Counted from the stretch's first letter, positions 25,649 through 34,304 are shown. The stretch: 64,000 nucleotides of DNA from Planctomycetota bacterium (GCA_016795285.1 JAEUIC010000001.1:168473-232472), one strand, 5' to 3'. Made by a program: numbers and translations. Notes: a model not told the origin generated them from the letters alone.

Positions 25649-26848
25649 TCACCAGAGCCAGCGGCGCCGTCGGCCCGGGGCGATCACGCCGATCGGCCGG
25701 CCGCGCAGCGCCGCGCGCTCGATCGCCCCGTAGTAGCGGCTGTCGATCGACTGCGCGCTGGCGTCGCCGACCACGAAGCAGCTCCCCTCCGGCACCTCGA
25801 ACGGCTCCTCGACGGCGAAGTGGGCGTCGTTCGGACGGGTGAAGTGGAGGTCGCGCGCCACCTCGAAGGCGACGAGCCGCGCGCGCCCCTGGCGGATCAG
25901 CAGCGTCGGCGCGCCCACCGTGCCGCCGGCCGCCAGCGAGGAGCGGTCACGATCGAAGCGCGACCAGAAGGCGACGTCGCCGTCGACCGCCGCGCCGATC
26001 CGGCCGTCGACCAGGAAGAACTCGAAGCGCAGCGGCTGGCCGACCTTCACGTGGCTCGCGGTCCCCTGCGCGCGCGACTCGCCGCGGCAGGCGAAGGAGA
26101 CGCGGTAGCCGCCGCCGACCGGCGTGGCGATGAACTCGCACGGCTGGCCGGCGATCGGCAACTGCAGCACGATGCAGCTGGCGGCATCCTCGACGGCGAG
26201 GTCGACGGCGAAGAGGAGGTCGCTCACCTCGTGCTCGCCCTCGACGCGGCTGCCGTCGGCGGCGAGGAAGCCGTCGTCGAAGCGCGCCGCTGCGCTGGCG
26301 AGGCGCACGCCCGCCTCGCTGCCCTCCTCGCGGCCGTCGAGGTGCAGTTCGCGGCCGACCGCCTCGACGAGGTCGCGATCGAGCGGCTCGAGCCGCGCCA
26401 GCGCGTCGCCGTCGAACGGCTCGCGGAAGAGCGGCACCAGCAGCGGGTGGAACTCGTCGTAGCTCTTCACCACGGCCTTCTCGACGCCGCCCGGCTCGCG
26501 GATCCACAGCTCGCCATCGGCGATGCGCACCGATTCGCCGCCCACCGCCGCGACCCGCTTCACCACGATCTCCTCGCCGCGGCGCGTCTCGTCGGGCGGG
26601 CGGGCGAAGACGACCAGGTCGAAGCGGCGCGGCGGCACGAGCTGCCACCACCAGCGCAGCAGCGCGATCTCGTCGCCCGCCTGCGGATCGCCGTGGAGGC
26701 ACGGCTCCATCGAGCCCGAGGCGACCCGCAGCGACTCGAGCAGGAAGACGCGCGCCGCCACCGCCAGCGCCGCCAGCAGCAGCAGTCCGCGCCACGGGAA
26801 GCGGCGGCGCGAGGTCAGCGCGGGCGTGGTCGGATTGAGCTGGATCAA
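25649..26848 (-). CDS. lepB: Signal peptidase I (S26) with a large insert
   Basis: Membrane serine peptidase that removes Sec signal peptides. The N-terminal span (FPWRGLLLLAALAVAARVFL) leads into the catalytic motif SGSMEP (Ser46), the general-base Lys97 lies in EEIVVKRVAA, and the C-terminal box GDASAQSIDSRYYG is intact. Between the two last boxes is an insert of roughly 200 residues with a beta-rich pattern, doubling the usual length (399 aa). I infer a TTG start at 26848 that overlaps the Ppx/GppA stop as TTGA; no better ATG precedes the catalytic Ser. The insert may reshape the active-site entrance or bind a partner. Confidence 0.88.
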   Translation of the reverse strand: MIQLNPTTPALTSRRRFPWRGLLLLAALAVAARVFLLESLRVASGSMEPCLHGDPQAGDEIALLRWWWQLVPPRRFDLVVFARPPDETRRGEEIVVKRVAAVGGESVRIADGELWIREPGGVEKAVVKSYDEFHPLLVPLFREPFDGDALARLEPLDRDLVEAVGRELHLDGREEGSEAGVRLASAAARFDDGFLAADGSRVEGEHEVSDLLFAVDLAVEDAASCIVLQLPIAGQPCEFIATPVGGGYRVSFACRGESRAQGTASHVKVGQPLRFEFFLVDGRIGAAVDGDVAFWSRFDRDRSSLAAGGTVGAPTLLIRQGRARLVAFEVARDLHFTRPNDAHFAVEEPFEVPEGSCFVVGDASAQSIDSRYYGAIERAALRGRPIGVIAPGRRRRWLW

Positions 26849-27762
26849 GGCGTGGCGTCGCGCGGGGCGATCGAGCGCAGCACGCCGTGACGCAGCGCGT
26901 AACGGGTGGCGCGGACCGCCTTGATGCCGAGGTGGTCGAGCACCGTCTCGAGGATCGCCAGCCCGGCGATCTGCACGTCGGCGCGCTGCGGCAGCAGGCC
27001 GAGCTTCTCGATGCGCTGCTTCGGGCTCATCGCCTGCGTCTTCTTGCGCAGCTCCTCGAGGCGGCGCCGCTCGATCACGTGCCCCTCGACGTGCTCCTCG
27101 TCGAGGTCGTGCTCGTCGAGGTCCATCATCGCGAGGTTGGCGCCGGTGCCCCCCAGCACGGTCAGCATCCCGGGCGGCTCGCCGTCGGGCACGTAGCCGC
27201 GCAGCTCGCTGCGCGTCGCCTTCACCAGCGCGTCCCAATCCTCGCCGCACCGCTCCGTGAGGATCACCGCGCCGGCGCGCAGGCTCTTCACCGCGACCGC
27301 CTCGTCACCCTTCTTCGGCGGCTCGCCGCCGATCACCACCTCGGTCGAGCCGCCGCCGATGTCGATGACCGCGAGCGGCCCCTTCGAGTAGCGCATGCGC
27401 ACCCCCTTGAAGGTGATGCGCCCCTCCTCCTCGCCGCTCACCACCTCGACCGGCCAGCCGAGCACGTCCTCGATCATCTCGAGCACCTGGCCTTGGTTCG
27501 ACGCGCGCCGCAGCGCCTCGGTGCCGACGCCGCGGAAGCGCGCCACGCCGAGCTTCTTGAACCGCTTGCGCATCTCCTCGCACCAGAGCAGCGTCCGGAT
27601 CACCGATTCGCCGTGGATGCGGCCGTTCACCGCCATCCCCTGGGCGAGGCGCGTGAAGCGGCTCTCGCGCTCGAGCTGCACCAGCTCGCCGCCCTTCGCC
27701 TCCGCCACGATGTAGCCGGTCTTGTTCGAGCCGAAGTCGGCGCCGGCGACGATCATCCCCAT
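26845..27762 (-). CDS. Ppx/GppA-family phosphatase
   Basis: Exopolyphosphatase/guanosine pentaphosphate phosphatase family (305 aa), ASKHA fold. Phosphate-binding motifs are AGADFGSNKTGY at the N-terminus, GTEALRRASN (around residue 90) and IDIGGGSTEVV (near 140), and VLGGTGANLAM forms the third. Members cleave polyphosphate or pppGpp; the short form here lacks the C-terminal HD-like domain of long Ppx. ATG 27762 is used because GGGGAG sits about 8 nt upstream; an ATG two codons later is also possible. It is coupled to lepB downstream by a 4-nt overlap. A TACCCT hexamer at 27835-27830 could be its -10. Confidence 0.87.
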   Translation of the reverse strand: MGMIVAGADFGSNKTGYIVAEAKGGELVQLERESRFTRLAQGMAVNGRIHGESVIRTLLWCEEMRKRFKKLGVARFRGVGTEALRRASNQGQVLEMIEDVLGWPVEVVSGEEEGRITFKGVRMRYSKGPLAVIDIGGGSTEVVIGGEPPKKGDEAVAVKSLRAGAVILTERCGEDWDALVKATRSELRGYVPDGEPPGMLTVLGGTGANLAMMDLDEHDLDEEHVEGHVIERRRLEELRKKTQAMSPKQRIEKLGLLPQRADVQIAGLAILETVLDHLGIKAVRATRYALRHGVLRSIAPRDATP

Positions 27763-27847
27763 CCTGCGAGCTCCCCACCGCGAACCACGCACGAGCCGCC
27801 AGCCGCCATCGGCCGCTGCCAGCGGCGCAAGGGTAGCGGCGCGCGGC

Positions 27848-27853
27848 TACGCT
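27848..27853 (+). promoter_or_regulatory. Candidate -10 element TACGCT
   Basis: TACGCT lies 36 nt before the start of the helical protein at 27890, in the divergent gap with Ppx/GppA. It belongs to the recurrent TACNNT set; a strong GAGGA ribosome-binding site follows. Confidence 0.33.
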
Positions 27854-27889
27854 GCCGCTGCTCGCCGCGCCGACCGAGGAACCCGCTGC

Positions 27890-29041
27890 ATGAACCCGCG
27901 CCACGACCGCGTGCTGCTGAAGCGCCTGCTCGATCTCGCCGACGAGCTCGGCAACGTGCGCCGCAGCCAGCGCGAGCTCGCGCTCGAGCCCGAGCAAGCG
28001 GCCGAGCTGACCCGGCGCGCGCGCGAGCGGATGGTGCAGGTGTCGACGCTGCTGCGCGAGCTCGGCGGGAGCGGACCGCTGCAGCTGCTGCTGCGCCGCT
28101 ACCGGCTGAGCAAGGAGCACGTCGTGCTGATGCTCGAGCTGCTGAAGCGCCGCCTCACCAGCGACGACACCTCGCTCAAGGGGCGCGAGCTGCTCTCGAT
28201 CCTCTCCGACTCGTCGTTCGGGCTGCTCGAAGGGGTGCGCCTCCTCGCGCCCGAGTCGCGGTTGCTGGCCGCCGGCGTCGTCGTCCCCGAGCTGCCGGGC
28301 GCGACCGGCGACGAGGAGCTGCTCGACCTGCGCTACCGCCTCTCCGACCGGGCGTTCCGCATCCTGCTGCGCGCGCTGCGGGCGCCGCGCGAGCGCGAGG
28401 GGGCCGGCGCGCCGCACGACCTCTCGAAGCGCCCCTACAAGAGCCACCTCGAGCACCTCACCGACCTGCGCAAGCTCGCGCGCCTCTACCAGAAGCGGGC
28501 GGCCAAGCTGTTCCGCTTCGACTACACCGACGAGCTCGAGGGCGCCGGGCTGCCCGACTCGCTGACGCTGATCCAGCGGCAGATCCCGCGCCTCGCCGCC
28601 GCTATCGAATCGCGCCTCGCCGCGACCCCCGCCGCGAAGCGCTTCCCGCTGATCCAGCTGCGCGACGAGCTGCGCCTCGACCTCGAGCACCAGATCGTGC
28701 TGGTCACCCTGATCTTCCAGGAGCTGACCCAGGGCACGCCGTGCATCGACGCCGCCGACCTGCTGAAGCTGGTGGCGCGCAGCGAGGAGGACCTGGTGAA
28801 GCGGCGCAAGCTCTTCGCCGCCAAGTCGCCGCTGGTGCGCCACGGGCTGGTCGCGCTGGAGGAGGTGATCCTCGACAAGGAGCTGTCGGGCGAGGTCTAC
28901 GTGCCCAACGCCGTGGTCGATCGCGTGCTGGGACCGGCGCGCGGCGGCGAAGGCGCGAAGATCGACGAGGCGACCAAGGACCAGTTCAAGAAATTCCTTT
29001 CCGAGATCGACGACTCGGAGGACTTCTTCAAGCGGCTGTGA
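27890..29041 (+). CDS. Unknown all-helical cytoplasmic protein
   Basis: 383 aa, no signal peptide, no membrane span and no family I can name with confidence. Almost the whole chain is charged amphipathic helix. It includes long stretches such as LLKRLLDLADELGNVRRSQR and EQAAELTRRARERMVQVSTL, and the C-terminal segment ends EIDDSEDFFKRL. The part around residues 290-350 (SPLVRHGLVALEE, then GEVYVPNAVVDRVLG) resembles the region that precedes the ATPase module in some large bacterial AAA+ proteins. It could be a free-standing N-domain of that kind, but no Walker motif follows here. GAGGA lies 9 nt before the ATG, and codon use and frame length support it as real. Confidence 0.75.
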   Translation: MNPRHDRVLLKRLLDLADELGNVRRSQRELALEPEQAAELTRRARERMVQVSTLLRELGGSGPLQLLLRRYRLSKEHVVLMLELLKRRLTSDDTSLKGRELLSILSDSSFGLLEGVRLLAPESRLLAAGVVVPELPGATGDEELLDLRYRLSDRAFRILLRALRAPREREGAGAPHDLSKRPYKSHLEHLTDLRKLARLYQKRAAKLFRFDYTDELEGAGLPDSLTLIQRQIPRLAAAIESRLAATPAAKRFPLIQLRDELRLDLEHQIVLVTLIFQELTQGTPCIDAADLLKLVARSEEDLVKRRKLFAAKSPLVRHGLVALEEVILDKELSGEVYVPNAVVDRVLGPARGGEGAKIDEATKDQFKKFLSEIDDSEDFFKRL

Positions 29042-29151
29042 CGGGCGCGGCAGGGATTCCCCGCAACGGATCGCGACCGCACAGCCGGAACTCCCGATCC
29101 GGCGGGACGGCGGGGCAGCCGACGAAGGGGCATCCCCCCGGAGTCCACACC

Positions 29152-30402
29152 ATGCCCGAGCCGCTCGTCGATCCCGCCCTCGACGACGCCGATCGTCAGC
29201 GTGTCCTCGACGCCGATAATCGCCTCCTCGCCGCCGCCTCGCTCTTCCGCCACCCCGAGCTGCAGTCGCGCCTCGACGCGCTGGTGGAGCAGGCCGCGCG
29301 CACGACCGGTTTCCCGTTGGCGATGGTGAGCATCGTGCTCCATCGGACGCAGCGCTACCTCGCGCAGTTCGGCGCGCCGCCCGACCTCGACTCGTCGCGC
29401 ACCACCGACCGCTGCGTCTCCTTCTGCCAGCACGTGGTCGGCACCGCCGCGCCGTTCCTGGTCGAGGATGCGCTCGAGACCCCCGGCCTGCGGCGCGAGC
29501 TCACCGAGCTCTACGGCGTGCGCGCCTACTTCGGCGTGCCGCTCCACGTCGACGGCCAGACGGTCGGCGCGCTCTGCATCGTCGACCTGCAGCCGCGCAC
29601 CATCACCCCCGCGCTCCAGGCCTCCGTCACGGCGATCGCCGAACTCGTCGACGAGCTGTTCCACCGCACGACGACGCAGGCGCGACGCTCGCGCGAGCTG
29701 ACCGGGATCGCGGTGCGCCCCGCCTTCTCCGAGTTGCGCAACATCCTCTGCCGCGTCTCGCTCGGCACGGGGCTGCTCGAGGCGGCGCTCGCCGACCTGC
29801 GCGGCGGCCAGGAGCTGCTGGCAGCGGCCGCACGCGGGGAGCTCTCCACCGACCAGCTCGGCCGCAACGCGGCGGTGCTCGGCGAAGGAGCGCTCGCGAT
29901 CGGCGACGCGCGCGAGCTGCTCTCCGAGCACGCCCACGAGATCGACCTCGCCGCGCGCACGCTGGTCGCCATCGAGCAGGCGGTGGCGCCGCAGCAAGGC
30001 GGCACGACCACCATCCATCAGGTGATCCAGGCGGCGCTGCTCAACTCCGAGAGCGAGACGCGGATGATCGGGGGCGTCACCGTCGAGCCGTTCGACCTGC
30101 AGCTCTCGCTCGAGTCGGAGCCGTCGGAGGCGATCGCGGCGCTGACCACGACGATCGACCTCCTGGCGCGCCGCCTGCCGCCCGCCGACCGCCCGCCGAT
30201 CCGCATCCGCATCGCCGCCACCGACCCGAACATCGAAGTCACGATCCGGACGCCGCCGCTCGCGGCGGAGGCGGAGCATGCCCTCCAGCATCAGCTCGGC
30301 GGCCTGCTCGAGGTGGTGAACGGCATCACCGCCTCCTTCGCCAGCGACGGCGTCACGCTCCACTTCCGCAGCGCCGACGCGCTCGCGGAGCCGCTCTTCT
30401 GA
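29152..30402 (+). CDS. GAF-domain protein with degenerate histidine-kinase-like C-terminus
   Basis: 416 aa, cytoplasmic. The N-terminal GAF domain (about residues 40-175) shows RCVSFCQHVVGTAAPFLVED and YFGVPLHVDGQTVGALCIVD, typical of GAF sensors fused to kinases. The second half is helical then beta-rich, as in a two-component kinase core (helical dimerisation segment ending near TLVAIEQAV, then an ATPase-like fold). I cannot find the N, G1 or G2 boxes or a convincing phospho-His motif. It is probably a non-catalytic, regulator-like descendant of a histidine kinase. GGAG lies 8 nt before the ATG. It is convergent with the DUF1579 gene across a perfect GC hairpin. Confidence 0.83.
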   Translation: MPEPLVDPALDDADRQRVLDADNRLLAAASLFRHPELQSRLDALVEQAARTTGFPLAMVSIVLHRTQRYLAQFGAPPDLDSSRTTDRCVSFCQHVVGTAAPFLVEDALETPGLRRELTELYGVRAYFGVPLHVDGQTVGALCIVDLQPRTITPALQASVTAIAELVDELFHRTTTQARRSRELTGIAVRPAFSELRNILCRVSLGTGLLEAALADLRGGQELLAAAARGELSTDQLGRNAAVLGEGALAIGDARELLSEHAHEIDLAARTLVAIEQAVAPQQGGTTTIHQVIQAALLNSESETRMIGGVTVEPFDLQLSLESEPSEAIAALTTTIDLLARRLPPADRPPIRIRIAATDPNIEVTIRTPPLAAEAEHALQHQLGGLLEVVNGITASFASDGVTLHFRSADALAEPLF

Positions 30403-30433
30403 CCGAAGCGCGGCGCCGCCGGAATCGGGGCGC

Positions 30434-30467
30434 GGCGCGCGCCGGCGGTCGACTGCCGGCGCGCGCC
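30434..30467. terminator. GC-rich hairpin between convergent genes
   Basis: A perfect 13-bp inverted repeat (30434-30446 with 30455-30467, arm GGCGCGCGCCGGC, 8-nt loop) sits between the stops of the GAF gene and the DUF1579 gene. No U-run follows on either side. The position suggests a bidirectional stop, intrinsic-like or assisted. Confidence 0.5.
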
Positions 30468-30486
30468 CGATCGCCCGACCCGCCGC

Positions 30487-31089
30487 TCACTTCGCGCGGC
30501 GGTAGTCCATCGTCACCACGCACGTGTTGGCCTCGCCGATGGCGAGGTCGTGGATCTCGAAGGAGAACTGGTCGGCGCTCTTCCAGCGGTAGACGTACTT
30601 GACCGGCTTATCGTTCTCGCCGGTCAGGTACTCGTCGAGCGTGCCGTAGAAGATCAGCGTCTTGCCGTCCTGTCCGAGGCGCCCTTCGGAGTCGAGCTTG
30701 TAGGTGTTGAAGTTGTCGACCCAGGTCGAGACGAACGCCTGCTTGAAGTTGTCGTGGCCGATCAGCCCGAATCCCTCGTAGGGCTTGCCCATCAGCTGCC
30801 CCTTCAGCTCCTGCTGGAGGAAGCGCCCCTCGATGCGCCAGCTGAACTTCGCCTTCGACTTGCTCTTCATCGGCGGCTGTCCGGGCGCCATCGAGATCGA
30901 CGTCTCGACGTCCCAATCGCCGAGGTAGTCGGCCAGCTTCTGGTGCAGCGCGCCCGGCTCGAGGATCGCCTTCACCTTCTCGAAAGCGGCCGCCATCTCG
31001 GGGGGCATCTGCTGCTCCTGCGCCGGCAGGAGCGGGAGCAGGGCGGCGGCGAGCGACGCGCCGAAGGCGACCAGCAACGACGACTTCAT
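30487..31089 (-). CDS. Exported DUF1579-family protein
   Basis: 200 aa with a signal peptide (MKSSLLVAFGASLAAALLPL, cleavage near LPAQEQ). The remainder matches the DUF1579 pattern. LGDWDVETSISMAPGQPP introduces the domain, SWRIEGRFLQQELKGQ and GLIGHDNFKQAFVSTWVDN are the core beta strands, and the end CVVTMDYRRAK is typical. The domain is a lipocalin-like barrel of unknown function, common in planctomycetes and usually secreted. AAGGAA lies 6-11 nt before the ATG. It is a single-gene unit next to the BlaR1-type gene on the same strand. Confidence 0.85.
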   Translation of the reverse strand: MKSSLLVAFGASLAAALLPLLPAQEQQMPPEMAAAFEKVKAILEPGALHQKLADYLGDWDVETSISMAPGQPPMKSKSKAKFSWRIEGRFLQQELKGQLMGKPYEGFGLIGHDNFKQAFVSTWVDNFNTYKLDSEGRLGQDGKTLIFYGTLDEYLTGENDKPVKYVYRWKSADQFSFEIHDLAIGEANTCVVTMDYRRAK

Positions 31090-31175
31090 CGAAGTTCCTT
31101 CCGTGGAATGGCGCAGCACGAGCGGCGCACCGCTCACGCGCGCGGAGAGTGCAGATCGAGACGCGAGACGATCGA

Positions 31176-32396
31176 TCACCGCGCCGCGACGAGAGGCGAC
31201 GCGTCCGTCGCTTCCGTCCGCAGCAAGGTGACCGCGTAGTGCAAGGGGAGGCAGCCGTTGCGGCGCCCGGAGGTCGCCGCGTCGAGCAGCAGCTGGCGCG
31301 CCAGTGCGCGCTCGGATGCGCCGACGGCGAACTCGCTCGAAGGGGGGAGCAGCGACGACCGCGCGGTCGCGAGCGGCGCCAGCGGTCCCGCCGCGCCACC
31401 GCCGAGCGGCAGCAACAGGGCCAGAGCCAGCGCCGCGGCGAGGCCGGCCAGCGCCCGTTCGCGCCGCGGCCGGTGGATGCGCGCGCGGGCGAGCGCCTCG
31501 AGGCGCAGCCGCAACGTCGCCGGCCGGTCGAGGAACGCGGAGCCGCCGGCGAGCGGGCGGACGGCCGTCGGCGCGGCCAGCAGCGCGCGCGCCTGCGAGA
31601 GCAGCGTCGCTCGATAGGCGGGCGCCTCGTCGTGCAGGAGGCGACGCACCGCGTCGTCGCAGCAGAGCTCGCGCAGCGCGGCGGCACGGCGCGCCACCCA
31701 CCAGGCGAACGGCTGGAACCACCACGCGATGCAGAGGAGCTCCGCGAGCGCACCGAACCACGGGTCGCGCCGCCGCCAGTGGACCAGCTCGTGGAGCAGC
31801 GCGTGGTCGAGCGCGCTCGAGCGGCCGCCCATCACCAGCGCCTCGGCCTGCAGCATCGCCGGCACCACCAGCAGCGCGCGCCCGCCGCCGATCAGCGCGG
31901 CGCTCGGCGCCGTCGCGCTCACCACGAGGCGCGGCAGGCGGCGCACGCCGACCCGACGCGCCGCGCGACGCGCCGCCGCGATCAGCGCCGCCGACGCGCC
32001 GAGGTCGTCGGCCAGCAAGGCGCGCCGCACCGCGACCACGCGCCGCAGCGAGCGCACCAGCAGCGCCACGGCGACCACGATCCAGAGGGCCACCAGCGGC
32101 AGCGCCCACGCGGCAGGCGGCGGCGGCGGCGCAGCGAGGGCGCTCGGCAGCGCGACGGCCGAGAACTCGGTGACGGCGCGCGCTGCGGCGAGCGGCGCTC
32201 CAAACGACGCAGCGAGGCTCGCCGGGAGCGCCAGCTTGAGCAGCACCGCGCCGTGCAGCGCGAGGCGCAGCAAGGGCGGCGCGCGCCGGAGCAGCAGCGC
32301 GTCGATCGCAAGCAGCAGCGCCGCCGCGACGGCGAACGACAGCGCGTGCCCCGCTGCGGCGGCAAGCCACGGCAGCGCCAGCTCGGCGGCGCTCAC
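31176..32396 (-). CDS. BlaR1-like M56 membrane metallopeptidase
   Basis: 406 aa, at least four membrane segments (for example LPWLAAAAGHALSFAVAAAL and ALPLVALWIVVAVALLV). The zinc motif HELVHWRRRDPW (HExxH, near residues 199-203) and the downstream Glu-containing LRELCCDDAV mark the M56 peptidase domain. Unlike BlaR1/MecR1 there is no C-terminal penicillin-binding sensor: the protein ends about 40 residues after a last hydrophobic segment. The stimulus is therefore probably not a beta-lactam bound in the classical way. It begins with GTG overlapping the BlaI-like stop (GTGA), so sensor-peptidase and repressor are made together. Its expected job is to trigger cleavage or release of the BlaI-like repressor. 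Confidence 0.88.
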   Translation of the reverse strand: MSAAELALPWLAAAAGHALSFAVAAALLLAIDALLLRRAPPLLRLALHGAVLLKLALPASLAASFGAPLAAARAVTEFSAVALPSALAAPPPPPAAWALPLVALWIVVAVALLVRSLRRVVAVRRALLADDLGASAALIAAARRAARRVGVRRLPRLVVSATAPSAALIGGGRALLVVPAMLQAEALVMGGRSSALDHALLHELVHWRRRDPWFGALAELLCIAWWFQPFAWWVARRAAALRELCCDDAVRRLLHDEAPAYRATLLSQARALLAAPTAVRPLAGGSAFLDRPATLRLRLEALARARIHRPRRERALAGLAAALALALLLPLGGGAAGPLAPLATARSSLLPPSSEFAVGASERALARQLLLDAATSGRRNGCLPLHYAVTLLRTEATDASPLVAAR

Positions 32397-32776
32397 GGGG
32401 CGCCCTCGCCCGCTTCGCGTTGCGCGTCGTCCAGCAGCTTCTGCAGGGCGGCGCGCTCCTTCGCGTCGAGCTTCTCGTTCGCGACGAGGTGATGGACGAA
32501 GCCGCCCATCGTCCCGCCGAAGGCGCGCTCGACCAGCGCCGCCAACGCGGCGCGCTGCGCCGCCTTCTGCTGCACCTTCGCCGAGTAGACGGCGGCCTGC
32601 CCGACCGTCTTCTCGCGCGCGGCGCCCTTCTCGACCAGCCGCGTCAGCATCGTCTTGACCGTGGTGTAGGCCCAGCCGGTCTCGCCCTGCAGCGCGTCGA
32701 GCACGTCGCGGGCGCTCGCCGAGCCGGCGCGCCACAGCACGTTCATGATCTTCCACTCGGCTTCGGAGAGCTGCAT
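32393..32776 (-). CDS. BlaI/CopY-family repressor
   Basis: 127-aa winged-helix repressor. The family signature is clear: LSEAEWKIMNVLWRAGSAS, then the recognition region GWAYTTVKTMLTRLVEKGA and the wing REKTVGQAAVYSAKV. The C-terminal helices form the dimerisation part. It is expected to repress its own operon with the M56 peptidase. I place the start at ATG 32776, which has AAGGA about 8 nt upstream; a GTG at 32797 is in frame but lies inside the operator-like site. Confidence 0.9.
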   Translation of the reverse strand: MQLSEAEWKIMNVLWRAGSASARDVLDALQGETGWAYTTVKTMLTRLVEKGAAREKTVGQAAVYSAKVQQKAAQRAALAALVERAFGGTMGGFVHHLVANEKLDAKERAALQKLLDDAQREAGEGAP

Positions 32777-32791
32777 CGGCGGTCCATCCTT

Positions 32792-32803
32792 CGACACTTG
32801 TAG
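32792..32803 (-). promoter_or_regulatory. Candidate BlaI operator
   Basis: On the minus strand the site reads CTACAAGTGTCG, an imperfect dyad (CTACA / TGTCG) like the TACA-TGTA half-sites of known BlaI/MecI operators. It directly follows the -10 candidate TACCTT (32809-32804) and covers the expected transcription start, 16-27 nt before the repressor start codon. Bound repressor would block initiation. Confidence 0.45.
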
Positions 32804-32809
32804 AAGGTA
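32804..32809 (-). promoter_or_regulatory. Candidate -10 element TACCTT of the blaI-like operon
   Basis: TACCTT on the minus strand sits immediately upstream of the operator-like dyad, 27 nt from the blaI-like ATG. It fits the TACNNT set. Confidence 0.38.
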
Positions 32810-32921
32810 GGCTGCCGCCGGTGACGCGTCAAGGGGTGTGGCGCGCCGTACCATCGCGCCCGCTTCGTGCCGCAGTCCGGTCGACGGCGACCGGACGCCG
32901 CTCGATCGGGGGAGCTTCGCC

Positions 32922-34193
32922 ATGGCGCTGCTGATCGCCCTGTTGCTGGCGCTGCCGCTCGCGGCTTTGCAAGCGGAGTCGCCCTGCGCGTGGGGCGGCG
33001 ACATCGGCCGCGGCAACGGCGCGAAGCTGGTCGACTCGGTGCGCGGCGAGCTGCGCGCGCTGGTGAAGCTCGCGCCCGAGGCGCGCGCGAAGAAGGCGGC
33101 CGACCTCGCGCGCACGCGCGCCGTCGCGGCGATCGAGGCGTGGAAGCGCTACCGCGAGCCGGAACTCCTGCCGCTCGCGCGCGCCTGCCTCGACCACGCC
33201 GACTGGCACGTCGTCCACCGCGCGCTCTTCTGGCTCGAGCGGCTGCACGACGCCGGCTCCTTGCCGGCCGCGCTCGCCCGCCTCGACCACGCCGAGCCGC
33301 GCCTGCGCGAGCGCGCGGCGCTGGCCGCGTTGGCGCTCTTCGGCGATCTCGCTGCGACGGCACCCGACGAGGCGGCAGCGCGCCGCGCGCCGTTCGCGCG
33401 ATCGGTGGCCGAGCGGCTGGAGCGAGAGCGCGACCCCCACGTCCGCTCGGCGCTGCGCGCCCTGCAGCAGCGGCTGGTGGGCGATCACGCGCCGCGCCGC
33501 CTCGGCGGCGAGCTGCAGGTGCGCGCGAAGGGCGGCCTGCTCCTCGCGCCGCTGCTGACGGGCCTCGAGCAGCGCGAGTCGCTCGGCGCGACGATCGTGC
33601 AAGCGGGCGTCGCCCCCTTCGCCGAGCGCGACGAGGGCCGCGCCGAGCTGCCCATCGCGACGTTGTGCGTCGCGCCGCTGCTCGACTACGGTCGCGAGGA
33701 GGTGCCGCGCCTCGTGCTGCAACCCTTCGGCCAGGGGCGGCGCGGCGGCGCGGTCGTCCACACCGGACAGGACGTCGGCGGCTGCTTCGACGGCGCGGGC
33801 CTCTACGCCATCGCCGACGGCGTCGTCCGCTCGATCAGCGGCGGCGGCGACGCCGGCGTGCGGCTGGTCGTCGAGCATCGCTTCGAGAAGGGCGAGCAGG
33901 TCGACGCCGTCTACATGCACGCCGCGCCGGAGCTCCACGTCGCGGTCGGCGAGGTCGTCACGACGGCGCAGCTGCTCGGCACGGTCGGCCTCTCCTGGTC
34001 GGACGAGAACGGCGGCCAGTTTGCCCACCTCCACTTCGGCCTCTATCCGGGCCCCTATCGCGACGACCACAACTACGGCTACCGCGCGGCCGGCGACGGC
34101 GACCTCTCCGATTGGCTCGACCCGCAGGAGTGGCTGGCGGCGCGTGGCGTGCCGGTCGTCGTCGTGCCGAAGGGCGCGGACGGCGGACGCTGA
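32922..34193 (+). CDS. Exported M23-family metallopeptidase with HEAT-like region
   Basis: 423 aa, signal peptide MALLIALLLALPLAALQA. The middle (about 45-200) is made of short helical repeats (for example LPLARACLDHADWHVVHRAL and RLDHAEPRLRERAALAALAL), consistent with HEAT/armadillo packing. The C-terminal domain is a lysostaphin/LytM-type M23 peptidase: HTGQDVGG gives the HxxxD zinc ligands, VYMHAAPEL follows, and FAHLHFGLYPG gives the HxH. It should cut peptide cross-links of the cell wall, or process another exported protein if the wall is reduced. GGGGGAG lies 7 nt before the ATG. It is divergent from the BlaI-like operon, which may link it to the same envelope response. Confidence 0.87.
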   Translation: MALLIALLLALPLAALQAESPCAWGGDIGRGNGAKLVDSVRGELRALVKLAPEARAKKAADLARTRAVAAIEAWKRYREPELLPLARACLDHADWHVVHRALFWLERLHDAGSLPAALARLDHAEPRLRERAALAALALFGDLAATAPDEAAARRAPFARSVAERLERERDPHVRSALRALQQRLVGDHAPRRLGGELQVRAKGGLLLAPLLTGLEQRESLGATIVQAGVAPFAERDEGRAELPIATLCVAPLLDYGREEVPRLVLQPFGQGRRGGAVVHTGQDVGGCFDGAGLYAIADGVVRSISGGGDAGVRLVVEHRFEKGEQVDAVYMHAAPELHVAVGEVVTTAQLLGTVGLSWSDENGGQFAHLHFGLYPGPYRDDHNYGYRAAGDGDLSDWLDPQEWLAARGVPVVVVPKGADGGR

Positions 34194-34304
34194 TCGGGAA
34201 GCGGCTTCGCATCGCGCCGGCTCGACGCCGTGGGGGAACGGTCGCAGCGGCCGGCGCGCCGAAGCTGGCCGAGCGAGCCGCGCACCGCGCGCGACTCGCC
34301 CCCC

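Noticed and set aside
31176..32396. Beta-lactam resistance sensor blaR1.
   Set aside because: The C-terminal penicillin-binding sensor domain is absent and no beta-lactamase gene is present in the window.
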